From contig JANPEZ010000133.1 in the NCBI GenBank assembly GCA_031423155.1, forward strand, positions 1-29,006: a stretch of 29,006 nt of DNA. Reading direction: 5' to 3'. Shown here one piece after another: positions 14,199-22,078 of this stretch; within the stretch, counting starts at the first letter, position 1, and every line of letters begins with the position of its first letter. Source of the DNA: JANPEZ01 sp031423155 (lineage in GTDB: Bacteria; Actinomycetota; UBA4738; HRBIN12). The notes under the pieces are model-generated. The model made no database searches, was not told the origin of the DNA, and saw nothing but the letters and a program-made list of their open reading frames with translations. Position numbers and translations under genes: made by a program.

Positions 14199-15584
14199 AT
14201 GGTCGATGCACGAACCCGGTTCGATCTGGCCCCAGAGGACATCCCTTCCGCCTGGTTCAACCTGATGCCCGACATAGTCGGCGCGGGCATGCAGCCGCTT
14301 CCTCCCCTGAGCCCCCAGACGAAGCAGCCGATCGGGCCCGATGACCTGGCGCCGTTGTTCCCGATGGCGCTGATCGGCCAGGAGGTCTCGACCGAGCAGT
14401 GGATCGATATCCCCGGGGAAGTCATCGACGCCTATGGGTTGTGGAGGCCCTCTCCGCTCTTCCGCGCGACCCGGCTGGAGCAGGCTCTGAAGACGCCCGC
14501 CCACATCTACTTCAAGTACGAAGGCGTCTCGCCGGCCGGCTCGCATAAGCCGAACACCGCGATCCCGCAGGCCTACTACAACAAGGAAGCGGGCGTCCGC
14601 CGGATCGCGACCGAGACCGGTGCCGGCCAGTGGGGATCTGCGATGTCCATGGCCTGCTCGTTCTTCGGCCTGGAGTGCACCGTCTACATGGTGAAGGCTT
14701 CATACGACCAGAAGCCTTACCGCAGGATCTTCATGGAGACATTCGGTGCCGAGGTCATCGCTTCGCCCTCGGAGAGGACCAACAGCGGGAAGTCGATCCT
14801 AGGAGCTCACCCTGATTCAACCGGATCGCTCGGCATCGCGATCAGTGAGGCCGTTGAGGACGCCGCGACTCACGAGGACACGAACTACGCGCTGGGCAGC
14901 GTGCTCGGCCACGTCCTCCTGCACCAGAGCGTGATCGGCCTGGAGGCCCAGAAGCAGATGGATATGGCCGGCGAGCGCCCCGATGTCGTCATCGGCTGCG
15001 TTGGAGGAGGTTCGAACTTCGCAGGACTGGCGTATCCGTTCATGGCGGGGCGCCTTCGGGGGGACACCCCGGACATGCGCTTCCTGGCCGCCGAGCCGGC
15101 AGCGTGCCCGACTCTGACCAAGGGCGTATTCGCCTACGACTACGGCGACACCGCGATGATCGGGCCGATCGTTCCGATGTACACGCTTGGTCACGGATTC
15201 GTGCCGGCGCCGGTGCACGCGGGAGGCCTGAGGTATCACGGCGATTCACCGTCGCTGTCGTTGCTCGTTCGCGCGGGACACATGGAGGCCGCCGCCTACA
15301 CCCAGAACAGCGCGTTCGAGGCGGCCATGATGTTCGCCAAGACCCAGGGGATCATCCCGGCCCCCGAATCCAGCCACGCTATCCGGGGCGCGATCGAGGA
15401 GGCCGTCGCGGCTCGCGAGGCGGGGGAGCCCCGTGTGATCTTGTTCAACCTGAGCGGCCACGGCAACTTCGACATGCAGGCCTACGACGACTATCTCAAC
15501 CATCGGCTGCCGGAAGTCGAGTTCGACCCCGGTGAGGAAGAGGCTGCGCTCGCGGATCTGCCCGAGGTGCCGATCCAGGTCTGA
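14199..15584 (+). CDS. trpB: TrpB2-type tryptophan synthase beta-like PLP enzyme
   Basis: A 461-aa fold-type II PLP enzyme of the TrpB2 branch, longer than the roughly 400 aa of classic TrpB and with the N-terminal extension typical of TrpB2. The PLP lysine is Lys117 in GSHKPNTA. Glu139 in TETGAGQWG corresponds to the catalytic glutamate of TrpB. The phosphate loop GGGSN is at 269-273. The enzyme condenses indole with serine (or a related reaction) and in this branch often works without the alpha subunit. No trpA or other trp gene is present here. A strong Shine-Dalgarno fixes the start; the longer frame from 14010 is not used. Its stop is seven bases from the convergent SGNH gene. Confidence 0.9.
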   Translation: MVDARTRFDLAPEDIPSAWFNLMPDIVGAGMQPLPPLSPQTKQPIGPDDLAPLFPMALIGQEVSTEQWIDIPGEVIDAYGLWRPSPLFRATRLEQALKTPAHIYFKYEGVSPAGSHKPNTAIPQAYYNKEAGVRRIATETGAGQWGSAMSMACSFFGLECTVYMVKASYDQKPYRRIFMETFGAEVIASPSERTNSGKSILGAHPDSTGSLGIAISEAVEDAATHEDTNYALGSVLGHVLLHQSVIGLEAQKQMDMAGERPDVVIGCVGGGSNFAGLAYPFMAGRLRGDTPDMRFLAAEPAACPTLTKGVFAYDYGDTAMIGPIVPMYTLGHGFVPAPVHAGGLRYHGDSPSLSLLVRAGHMEAAAYTQNSAFEAAMMFAKTQGIIPAPESSHAIRGAIEEAVAAREAGEPRVILFNLSGHGNFDMQAYDDYLNHRLPEVEFDPGEEEAALADLPEVPIQV

Positions 15585-15591
15585 GGATCGG

Positions 15592-16632
15592 CTAGCTGTC
15601 GAGGACGTCTCGGCTCAGGCCGAACTCGTTCGCAGCCGTGAGGGCAACGGCTCGCGCAAGGATCTCGTATCCGGTCGCATTGAAGTGCACGCCGTCGGAG
15701 CCGCGAACGAGCTGGATGAAGCCGTTCCTGCGGTAGAAGGCCGAGTATCCGCCGTCTGGTGCTGCGAACAGCTCCCACGAATCCAGGTAGGCGACGTTGG
15801 GAACCACCTCGGCAGCGCTCTCGTAGATCTCGTTCTGATGCCGGATGAAGTCCCAGCGGGCTTCGTCCTTCACGGCGGGCAGGCCGACCCAAACGACGCG
15901 GGCGCCGCCGGAAACCGCGAGCTGCATCAGGTTCTCGACGCGGTTCTGGTAAGCGGCGGGCCAGTCCACGGTTCCGATGGCAGTCTCCTCCTTGCCATCG
16001 GGAGCCCGCAGGCCTTGATTGTCGTTCTCCCCGAGCATGATGATGACCAGGTCGGGCCGGAATCCACCGACGATCGCTCGCATCGCCCCAGGCCAGTTGA
16101 AGTAGTCGGGGCGCGCGAGTCCGGTCGAGATGCGCCCTTGACGGGTGACCTTGGCAAGCGCGGGTCGGAAGATCCTCTCCGAGCCGTAGCCGAGACCGGC
16201 CGCCAGCGAGTCGCCGACGACCGCAACCCGAAGCTTGTTCTTGCCGGTCGGATCTCTCATCGGGGCGGTCGTATCTACGGTCGGTTCGACCGTAGGGCGC
16301 GGCTCCCCGGTGAAAGTGGGCAGCGGCTCCGGCTCGAGCGAGACCTGACCACCGGGATCCTCATCGGGGTCTCGTCCGAGCGCTTGGAGGGCGACATCTG
16401 TGATCTTGGTCAGTTGCGAGATGTCGCTGATGGCCTTCAAAGGAGCGAGGGCAGCCAGCGCGGCGGTCCTTCGCGCCCCGTCGTTGGACGCCTCCGCCGC
16501 GCGATGCATCATCGGTGCCGACAGAAGACTCCAGAGCGAGATGCACACGAGCATGGCAACGAGCGCTCCTCCGGCCGGTATCGTTCTCCGGGTCGCTCGG
16601 TCCTGCCTCGAGGTCTTCGCCCGCGCGTTCAT
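15592..16632 (-). CDS. Membrane-anchored SGNH/GDSL hydrolase-like protein (DUF459-like)
   Basis: A 346-aa protein with one N-terminal membrane segment (about 20-41), a Pro/Glu-rich linker (about 88-128) and an extracytoplasmic SGNH domain. Catalytic-type residues are Ser142 in VVGDSLAAG, Asn203 in LGENDNQG, and Asp313/His316 in SDGVHFN. Proteins of this kind sit next to MBOAT acyltransferases and take part in O-acetylation of extracellular polysaccharides, like AlgJ/AlgX in alginate synthesis. The ATG at 16632 shares one base with the stop of the MBOAT gene (TGATG), so the two are translationally coupled. The open frame continues to 17478, but that part is antisense-frame shadow inside the MBOAT gene. 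The polymer acted on is unknown. Confidence 0.85.
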   Translation of the reverse strand: MNARAKTSRQDRATRRTIPAGGALVAMLVCISLWSLLSAPMMHRAAEASNDGARRTAALAALAPLKAISDISQLTKITDVALQALGRDPDEDPGGQVSLEPEPLPTFTGEPRPTVEPTVDTTAPMRDPTGKNKLRVAVVGDSLAAGLGYGSERIFRPALAKVTRQGRISTGLARPDYFNWPGAMRAIVGGFRPDLVIIMLGENDNQGLRAPDGKEETAIGTVDWPAAYQNRVENLMQLAVSGGARVVWVGLPAVKDEARWDFIRHQNEIYESAAEVVPNVAYLDSWELFAAPDGGYSAFYRRNGFIQLVRGSDGVHFNATGYEILARAVALTAANEFGLSRDVLDS

Positions 16633-18059
16633 CAGAACCTGAAGTAGATGAAGGGGGCCACGCCTTGCGGTCCCAAGCCGACGATCACGAATAAGGCCAC
16701 GGCCAGCAAGGCTCCGAGGGCTACCGGGCGCATCTGCGAGATCCGGTCCTTGAGTCCCTCGGCAGCTCCGTGCGGGCCGAACTGAAGCGCCAGCATCCCG
16801 GCGACGGTAAGAACCACACCCGGGGTCACGAGGCGGACCGGTCCCCCCCACCCGGTGACCAGGCGCCCAAGCATCGAGAACGCGGTTCCCAGCGTGTCCG
16901 CGCGGAAGAAGACCCATCCGAGGCAAACGAGGTTGAACGTCGCTAGCCGTTGCAACCGACCGGTTCTCGCGTCGTCTTCGGCTTCCGGCAGTTGGTTGGC
17001 GACCCTTATGCTCCGCCGGGCGTGGCCCAGCACCTGCCCCGCCCCGTGGAGCGCGCCCCAGACCACGAAGGTCCAGGCCGCTCCGTGCCAGAGGCCCCCT
17101 AGAACCATCGTGGCCAGGATGTTCAGGTAGGTGCGACTGGCGCCTTCGCGTGATCCTCCCAGCGGAAAGTACAGGTAGTCGCGAAGCCAACGGGACAGCG
17201 TCATGTGCCATCGTCGCCAGAACTCCTGCAGCGATCGGGCGCTGTATGGGCGGTCGAAGTTCTGCGGGAACTCGAAGCCCAGCAGTTTGGCGATCCCGAT
17301 CGCGATGTCTGTGTATCCGCTGAAGTCGGCGTAGATGACCACCGCGTACGCGTACACGGCGAGCAAGACCTCGAACGTTCCGTGGCGGGCGGGATCTCCG
17401 AATACGGGGTCTACGACGGCGGAGGCCAGGTAGCTGGAAACCACGACCTTCTTGAATAGGCCTCCGAAGATGAGCCATGCCGCCGCGGCCACGTCGACGT
17501 GCTTCTGGTCACGCCGGACATCCAACTGCGGGATCAGCTCGCTCGGTCTCACGATAGGCCCGGCTACGAGATGGGGGAACAGCGACAGGTAAAGGAAGGC
17601 GTCGACCCAGCTCGCCGGCGCGAACTCCCGTCGGGAGACATCGACGATGTAGGCGACGGCCATGAAGGTGAAGAACGAGATCCCCACCGGCAGCGCGATC
17701 TCCAGCAGCGGGGGCGAGATGCTCAACCCGAGCTTGTGCGCCGCGTTCGTCAGGTTGAGCGATAGGAATCCGTAGTACTTGAAGTAGAAGAGTGGTGCGA
17801 AGCAGGCCGCTACCGCTAGGCCCGTCGCGGCGCGCCTCCGCTTCGGGTCGGCCTGGCGATCCACTGCCAGCGCTCCGATCTGAGCAAGGGCCGAGACGCC
17901 GGCAAGCAGAAGTACGAACCCAACGCTCCACCAAGCGTAGAAGACGTAGCTCGCCCCGATCATGAACAGCTTCCAGGGAAGCGGCAGGTGGTTCAGCAGC
18001 CAGTGCCCGAGGAAGACGAGACAGAAGAAGATCGCGAAGTCGATCGTCGGGAACAGCAC
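16632..18059 (-). CDS. MBOAT-family O-acyltransferase (AlgI-like)
   Basis: A 475-aa integral membrane protein with about ten or more hydrophobic helices. It has the MBOAT core: PVGISFFTFMAVAYIVDV (124-141), DFSGYTDIAIG (245-255), an NFDRPY region with EFWRRWHMTLSRWLRDYLY, and the catalytic His325 in GGLWHGAAWT with a second conserved-looking His338. AlgI-type enzymes move acetyl groups across the membrane to sugars of exopolysaccharides or wall polymers, handing over to an SGNH partner, which is encoded immediately downstream. The start is GTG at 18059. A minus-strand TAGAGT box lies six bases before it and there is no Shine-Dalgarno, so translation is probably leaderless. Confidence 0.92.
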   Translation of the reverse strand: MLFPTIDFAIFFCLVFLGHWLLNHLPLPWKLFMIGASYVFYAWWSVGFVLLLAGVSALAQIGALAVDRQADPKRRRAATGLAVAACFAPLFYFKYYGFLSLNLTNAAHKLGLSISPPLLEIALPVGISFFTFMAVAYIVDVSRREFAPASWVDAFLYLSLFPHLVAGPIVRPSELIPQLDVRRDQKHVDVAAAAWLIFGGLFKKVVVSSYLASAVVDPVFGDPARHGTFEVLLAVYAYAVVIYADFSGYTDIAIGIAKLLGFEFPQNFDRPYSARSLQEFWRRWHMTLSRWLRDYLYFPLGGSREGASRTYLNILATMVLGGLWHGAAWTFVVWGALHGAGQVLGHARRSIRVANQLPEAEDDARTGRLQRLATFNLVCLGWVFFRADTLGTAFSMLGRLVTGWGGPVRLVTPGVVLTVAGMLALQFGPHGAAEGLKDRISQMRPVALGALLAVALFVIVGLGPQGVAPFIYFRF

Positions 18060-18065
18060 GGCGTG

Positions 18066-18071
18066 ACTCTA
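18066..18071 (-). promoter_or_regulatory. -10 box of the MBOAT operon, probably leaderless
   Basis: Minus-strand TAGAGT (18071-18066), then six bases, then the GTG start at 18059. No ribosome binding site is present. No good -35 hexamer was found. It is back to back with the promoter of the acyl-CoA dehydrogenase gene. Confidence 0.45.
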
Positions 18072-18162
18072 GAACGAGACGCCGTGGCGCGGGACGGCCG
18101 GGAGCGGGCGCCGCGAGCGTTCTTGCCGAGACGGACAAGGTCTGTCGCCCGGACCCCCCGGG

Positions 18163-18168
18163 TAGGCT
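18163..18168 (+). promoter_or_regulatory. -10 box of the acyl-CoA dehydrogenase gene, probably leaderless
   Basis: TAGGCT at 18163-18168, eight bases before the ATG at 18177. No Shine-Dalgarno sequence is seen. A GTG at 18171 in the same frame is too near the box to be included in the transcript, which favours the ATG as the start. Confidence 0.4.
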
Positions 18169-18176
18169 AGGTGGTC

Positions 18177-19346
18177 ATGGGAGCCCCGATAGATCCGCTC
18201 GACGTTCTGAGCATCGACAGGCTGCTCACTACGGAGGAACGCCAGGTCCGCGACCTCGTCCGAGAGTGGGTCGGCGAGAGATTCATGCCCGGCGTCGCCG
18301 GCTGGTTCGAGGAGGGCGTCTTCCCGAAGGAGCTCATCCCTCAGCTGGGGGAGCTGGGGCTGCTGGGTATGCATCTGGACGGCTACGGGTGCCTTGGGTC
18401 CAACTCCGTATCCTACGGGCTCGCGTGTCTGGAGCTGGAGGCCGGCGACAGCGGCCTGCGTTCCTTCGTCAGCGTTCAGGGTTCGCTCGCGATGTTCCCC
18501 ATCCGAACCTACGGCTCGGACGAACAGAAGGAGCGTTGGCTCCCCGGCATGGCCCGGGGAGAGCTGATCGGTTGCTTCGGCCTGACCGAGCCTGACTTCG
18601 GAAGCGATCCGAACCACATGCGAACCTTCGCCAAGAAGGACGGCGACGACTGGACCTTGTCCGGAACGAAGATGTGGATCACGAACGGCAGCATCGCCGA
18701 CGTCGCCGTCGTCTGGGCCCATACCGACGAGGGGGTTCGCGGGTTCCTCGTTCCCACCGATACCCCCGGGTTCAGCGCGAACGACATCCATCTCAAGATG
18801 TCGCTGAGGGCCTCGGTGACGAGCGAGCTCGTACTGGACGACGTGCGCCTGCCCTCGGACGCGGTCCTGCCCGGGGTCACGGGGATGAAGGGTCCGCTGT
18901 CCTGCCTGTCCGAGGCGCGCTTCGGCATCATCTGGGGGGCGATGGGTGCGGCTCGCGCCTGCTTCGACTGCGCGCTCGAGTACTCCAAGACCCGCGTGCA
19001 GTGGGGCAAGCCGATCGGAGCGTTCCAGCTAACCCAGGCCAAGCTGACGAACATGGCCCTTGAACTCAACAAAGGAACCCTGCTCGCACTTCATCTGGGC
19101 CGCATGAAAGACGAGGACCTTCTTAGTCCGGAGCACGTGAGTTTCGGCAAGCTCAACAACGTTCGTGAGGCGCTGAAGATAGCCCGCGAGGCTCGAACCA
19201 TCCTGGGGGCGAGCGGGATCACGCTTGAGTATCCGGTGATGCGTCACGCGAACAACCTCGAGTCGGTCTTGACCTATGAGGGCACGAGCGAGATCCACAC
19301 CTTGATCCTGGGACAAGCGCTGACTGGTCTTCGCGCTTTCGACTAG
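18177..19346 (+). CDS. gcdH: Acyl-CoA dehydrogenase, probably glutaryl-CoA dehydrogenase
   Basis: A 389-aa FAD enzyme. CFGLTEPDFGSD (133-144) and MWITNG (166-171) form the flavin site, and Glu368 in TYEGTSEIH is the catalytic base in the position used by glutaryl-CoA dehydrogenase. GLRSFVSVQ (93-101), with Arg95, matches the region where that enzyme binds the distal carboxylate of glutaryl-CoA. The reaction would be oxidative decarboxylation of glutaryl-CoA to crotonyl-CoA in lysine and tryptophan breakdown, with electrons passed to ETF. The ETF genes lie immediately downstream on the opposite strand and share four bases (CTAG) with this gene's end. I prefer the ATG at 18177 to a GTG two codons earlier. 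Confidence is high for the family, fair for the exact substrate. Confidence 0.85.
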   Translation: MGAPIDPLDVLSIDRLLTTEERQVRDLVREWVGERFMPGVAGWFEEGVFPKELIPQLGELGLLGMHLDGYGCLGSNSVSYGLACLELEAGDSGLRSFVSVQGSLAMFPIRTYGSDEQKERWLPGMARGELIGCFGLTEPDFGSDPNHMRTFAKKDGDDWTLSGTKMWITNGSIADVAVVWAHTDEGVRGFLVPTDTPGFSANDIHLKMSLRASVTSELVLDDVRLPSDAVLPGVTGMKGPLSCLSEARFGIIWGAMGAARACFDCALEYSKTRVQWGKPIGAFQLTQAKLTNMALELNKGTLLALHLGRMKDEDLLSPEHVSFGKLNNVREALKIAREARTILGASGITLEYPVMRHANNLESVLTYEGTSEIHTLILGQALTGLRAFD

Positions 19347-20299
19347 AGGCCGCGGCGGGCTCGGACCTCGGCGGTGAGAGCCGGGATCACTTCGAACAGA
19401 TCGCCTATCACGCCCAGATCCGCCAAGCCGAATATCGGCGCGTCGGCATCCTTGTTGATCGCGATGATCCTCTTGGCGCCTTTCATACCGACGATGTGCT
19501 GCGTCGCTCCGCTGATCCCGACGGCGAGGTAGATCTCGGGCTTGACGGTCTTTCCGGTCTGACCGATCTGGTAGCTGTAGGGAACCCAGCCCGCGTCGAC
19601 CGCGGCCCGGCTTGCGCCCACGGCCGCATCGCCGATGGCTGCCGCCAGTTCGTCCAGCATCGAGAAGTTCGACGGGTCCTGAAGGCCGCGTCCGCCGGAG
19701 ACGACCACCTTCGCGTCTTCGAGTTTGGGACCCGAGGCGGACTCGGCGTGCCGCTCCACCCTGCGAGCCGCGCGGAGCTCGTCGGGAACCTCGGCGGCCA
19801 CCTGCACGACCGTCGCGGTTCCGCCCGATGGCTCGGCGACGAACGACTTGGGCCGGACCAACACGATGTGGGGGCTCGGCCCTCGAAGTTCGACATCGAC
19901 GATCTTCGTGCCCCCAAGGATCTCGGTGCGCGCGCGGTCCAGCGCCAGGACATCGCTCGCGTTGCTCATCAGGGTCGAGCCTGTCTTCGCCTGAAGTCTG
20001 CCCGCCACATCGCGAGAGTCGTATGAAGTCGAGAACAGGACGAGTTCGGGGGAGTGTTCCGCCACCAGCGCCGCCAGAACGTGGGCCGCCGGCTGTCCTA
20101 CCGAGTCGGAGAAGACCGCGTCGTCACTTACGTAGACGGTGCTCGCGCCGTGCAAGCCGAGTTCGGCCGAGGCGGCGTTCGCGCCCGGTCCCAGGGCTAC
20201 CGCCGCCACATCGCCGCCCAGTTCGCGAGCCTTGGTCAGAAGTTCCAACGCGGCGGGGCTGGCTCCGGCTTCGGAGACATCGGCGTAGACCCAGATCAC
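19343..20299 (-). CDS. etfA: Electron transfer flavoprotein alpha subunit (system 1)
   Basis: A 318-aa EtfA. The C-terminal FAD domain has GGRGL at 202-206, Ser230-Arg231 in GASRAAVDAGW, GQTGK at 246-250, GISGATQH at 261-268 and INKDADAPIF at 281-290, all standard for this subunit. With EtfB it carries electrons from acyl-CoA dehydrogenases to the respiratory chain through ETF-quinone oxidoreductase, which is not in the window. It starts with GTG, one base after the etfB stop. The TAG stop is the complement of the TAG of the dehydrogenase gene, both within a single CTAG. Confidence 0.93.
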   Translation of the reverse strand: MIWVYADVSEAGASPAALELLTKARELGGDVAAVALGPGANAASAELGLHGASTVYVSDDAVFSDSVGQPAAHVLAALVAEHSPELVLFSTSYDSRDVAGRLQAKTGSTLMSNASDVLALDRARTEILGGTKIVDVELRGPSPHIVLVRPKSFVAEPSGGTATVVQVAAEVPDELRAARRVERHAESASGPKLEDAKVVVSGGRGLQDPSNFSMLDELAAAIGDAAVGASRAAVDAGWVPYSYQIGQTGKTVKPEIYLAVGISGATQHIVGMKGAKRIIAINKDADAPIFGLADLGVIGDLFEVIPALTAEVRARRGL

Positions 20300-20300
20300 G

Positions 20301-21068
20301 TCAGATCACCTTCGCTTCGGCCAGCATGTCGGCGATGCGCGAGGCCGCGTCATCGGAGGCGTTGATCACTTCGCCTCCGGCCTTGGCGGGGGCTTCGGCG
20401 ACCGCGACTATGCCCTGCGATGCGGTCGTGGCTTCGGCAGACAGTCCGAGATCGGAGGCCGAGAGCCGTTCAACCGGTTTGGTCTTGGCCGACATGATCC
20501 CCTTGAGGGTCGGGTATCGCGGCTCGTTCGCGCCGGAGGTGACGGTGACGACGGCGGGGATCGGGCACGTAACGACGTCGTATCCGGTCTCCGTCTGACG
20601 CTCGGTCCTAAGGTCCGCTCCCGATACCTCGACCTTGCGCGCGAAGGTCGCGCTCGGAAGACCGAGCAGTTCGGCGACGGTTGCCGGAAGGGTTCCCGTG
20701 TACCCGTCGGTGGACTCGACACCTCCGATGATCAGATCGAAGGGTGCGCGTGAGATGGCCGCTGCCAGAACGCGAGCGGTTACCAACGTGTCGGCTCCTC
20801 GGAGTCCCTCGTCGGTTATCAGCACGCCCTTGTGAGCGCCCATCGCCAGCGCGCGCTGCACGCCTGCCAACGCGTCATCCGGCCCCATCGAGACGGCCAG
20901 AACCTCTCCGCCGGAGGCTTCCGCGATCTGAAGTGCGGCCTCCAGGGCGTACTCGTCACCGGGATCGAGAGCGCCCTCCACCCCGGAGCGAACCAACAGG
21001 TTGTCGGGTCCGAGCTGGGGCGTCCCCTGAGGGCTCGGCACGTATTTGACGAGTGCGACAACGTTCAT
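20301..21068 (-). CDS. etfB: Electron transfer flavoprotein beta subunit (system 1)
   Basis: A 255-aa EtfB of usual length. The N-terminus MNVVALVKYVPSP, the DEYALEAALQ region (38-47), a GPDDALAG stretch, the GGVESTDGYTGTLPA motif at about 114-128 and PRYPTLKGIMSAKTKP near 183-198 are typical. It binds AMP and forms the partner-recognition loop for dehydrogenases. ATG at 21068 follows TAGGAG on the minus strand. It is the first gene of the etfB-etfA operon; TAGCAT (21105-21100, minus strand) is a possible -10 box without a clear -35. Confidence 0.93.
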   Translation of the reverse strand: MNVVALVKYVPSPQGTPQLGPDNLLVRSGVEGALDPGDEYALEAALQIAEASGGEVLAVSMGPDDALAGVQRALAMGAHKGVLITDEGLRGADTLVTARVLAAAISRAPFDLIIGGVESTDGYTGTLPATVAELLGLPSATFARKVEVSGADLRTERQTETGYDVVTCPIPAVVTVTSGANEPRYPTLKGIMSAKTKPVERLSASDLGLSAEATTASQGIVAVAEAPAKAGGEVINASDDAASRIADMLAEAKVI

Positions 21069-21137
21069 CCGGATGCTCCTAGAGGCGATACCGCCGCCGA
21101 TGCTACCCGCCCGGTGCGCACCTCGACCGTACGAAGG

Positions 21138-21166
21138 GTCACAACCGCCCGGCCCTCAGGTAGCCT
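21138..21166 (+). promoter_or_regulatory. Candidate promoter of the 67-aa protein gene
   Basis: GTCACA (21138-21143), a 17-base spacer and TAGCCT (21161-21166), with a short leader carrying AGGAG (21181-21185). The -35 matches the consensus at four of six positions. Confidence 0.4.
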
Positions 21167-21192
21167 GGTCGGCACTAGCGAGGAGTCAAGCG

Positions 21193-21396
21193 ATGGAGGT
21201 TCGTATGTCACGCGAGGGCGACTGGGCTGTGTTCGAGAAAGCAGTGGAACTGACGGCTTCGGCGGTGAGAGGTGCTCTCGGCGCGGCGGATAGCCAACCC
21301 GCGTCCTTCGTCGGCGATGTATTCCGCGAGACCTACGCGGCGCTCAAGCAGGCTGCCGACGAGATGCCCGACAAGGCGGCCAAGGCCGGCTTCTAG
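21193..21396 (+). CDS. Small hypothetical protein, 67 aa
   Basis: A 67-aa acidic, mostly helical protein that I do not recognise. AGGAG at 21181-21185 is seven bases before the ATG at 21193. A second ATG at 21205 also has GGAGG upstream and would remove four residues. The sequence is built of amphipathic stretches (VFEKAVELTASAVRGAL, then DVFRETYAALKQAADEM) and has no Cys, no signal peptide and no membrane segment. The 'ELTA...V, VFRETYAAL' layout is reminiscent of short helical domains that bind DNA or partner proteins, but that is only an impression. Third-position GC and a good ribosome binding site support it as a real gene. Its TAG stop shares a CTAG with the convergent CBS gene. Confidence 0.65.
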   Translation: MEVRMSREGDWAVFEKAVELTASAVRGALGAADSQPASFVGDVFRETYAALKQAADEMPDKAAKAGF

Positions 21397-21776
21397 GGAT
21401 CGTCCTTCACGCTGCCAGAGCGGCTGAGGTCTCGCAGCGAGACGATCCCAACCAGCGCCCGGCCGTCCATGACCGGAAGATGGCGGTAACCCTCCTCGAG
21501 CATGCGATCGAGGGCCTCGGCGGTCGAGTCCTCCGGGCCGATCGTTGCCGGACCCTTCGTCATCCAGTCGCCCACCAGGTGGTGAGCCGCGTCGAAGTCC
21601 GAGGCCAGTGCGCGCAGGATGTCTCGCTCGGTGAAGATACCGACCAGGTCATCGCCTTGGACCACCAGGGCCGAACCGACGTGTCGGGCCCCCATGACCG
21701 TCGCGGCCTCGGCAACCGTCGCTTCCGGCGCCACGGTCACCATGACCTTGCTCATGACCTCGCGGATCCTGGACAC
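21393..21776 (-). CDS. Tandem CBS-domain protein
   Basis: A 127-aa protein made only of two CBS motifs, about residues 5-58 (GIFTERDILRAL at the end of the first) and 66-120 (GYRHLPVMDGRALVGIVSLRDL in the second, split by family turns). CBS pairs bind adenine nucleotides or similar ligands and often report energy state; stand-alone ones act by binding other proteins. I start at the GTG at 21776 because TACTCT lies six bases upstream and the first CBS strand begins right after it. The frame remains open to 21890, but those 38 residues look unlike a CBS leader. Function beyond ligand sensing is unknown. Confidence 0.82.
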   Translation of the reverse strand: MSRIREVMSKVMVTVAPEATVAEAATVMGARHVGSALVVQGDDLVGIFTERDILRALASDFDAAHHLVGDWMTKGPATIGPEDSTAEALDRMLEEGYRHLPVMDGRALVGIVSLRDLSRSGSVKDDP

Positions 21777-22078
21777 CTTGCCAGAGTAGTCGCCTTCGGC
21801 CCCCCGAGTGAATAGCCCTGACGGCGCGAAGCGCGGCGCCTCGCAGCTGTCGGCCTTGATCAGGGCTTCAGGTCGTTGGACCACCGCCACCCGGGTTGGA
21901 ACACGAGCCGTCCGATCTCGGCTCCCCCCACTTCCAGGAAGCTGCCAGACGCTTGCTCGCGGGCCTCAAGACCGGCGTGCGATCGATAGTCCGGCGCGGA
22001 GACCGCAACACCGGCCGGACAGCCGGTGCCGCCGTGCGTCATCATGTCGCCCTCGGATCGGGGGAAGGAGCGGTTGGG
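21777..22078. other. Divergent intergenic region, about 300 bases
   Basis: The longest gene-free stretch. It holds the CBS promoter at its left end and GGGGAAGGAG (22061-22070), the ribosome binding site of the dimethylglycine dehydrogenase-like gene, at its right end. A short hairpin (CACCGGC 22009-22015, six-base loop, GCCGGTG 22022-22028) lies in the probable leader. I found no riboswitch-like structure and no clear promoter for the rightward operon. Open frames across it are extensions of neighbours and have no recognisable content. Confidence 0.5.
21783..21812 (-). promoter_or_regulatory. Promoter of the CBS-domain gene, probably leaderless
   Basis: Minus-strand TTCACT (21812-21807), an 18-base spacer, TACTCT (21788-21783), then six bases and the GTG start at 21776. 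There is no Shine-Dalgarno sequence. The spacing is the same as at the other leaderless promoters in the window. Confidence 0.55.

Noticed and set aside
21890..22078. A glycine or other riboswitch before the dimethylglycine enzyme.
   Set aside because: Only one seven-base stem was seen, with none of the conserved core of a known class.
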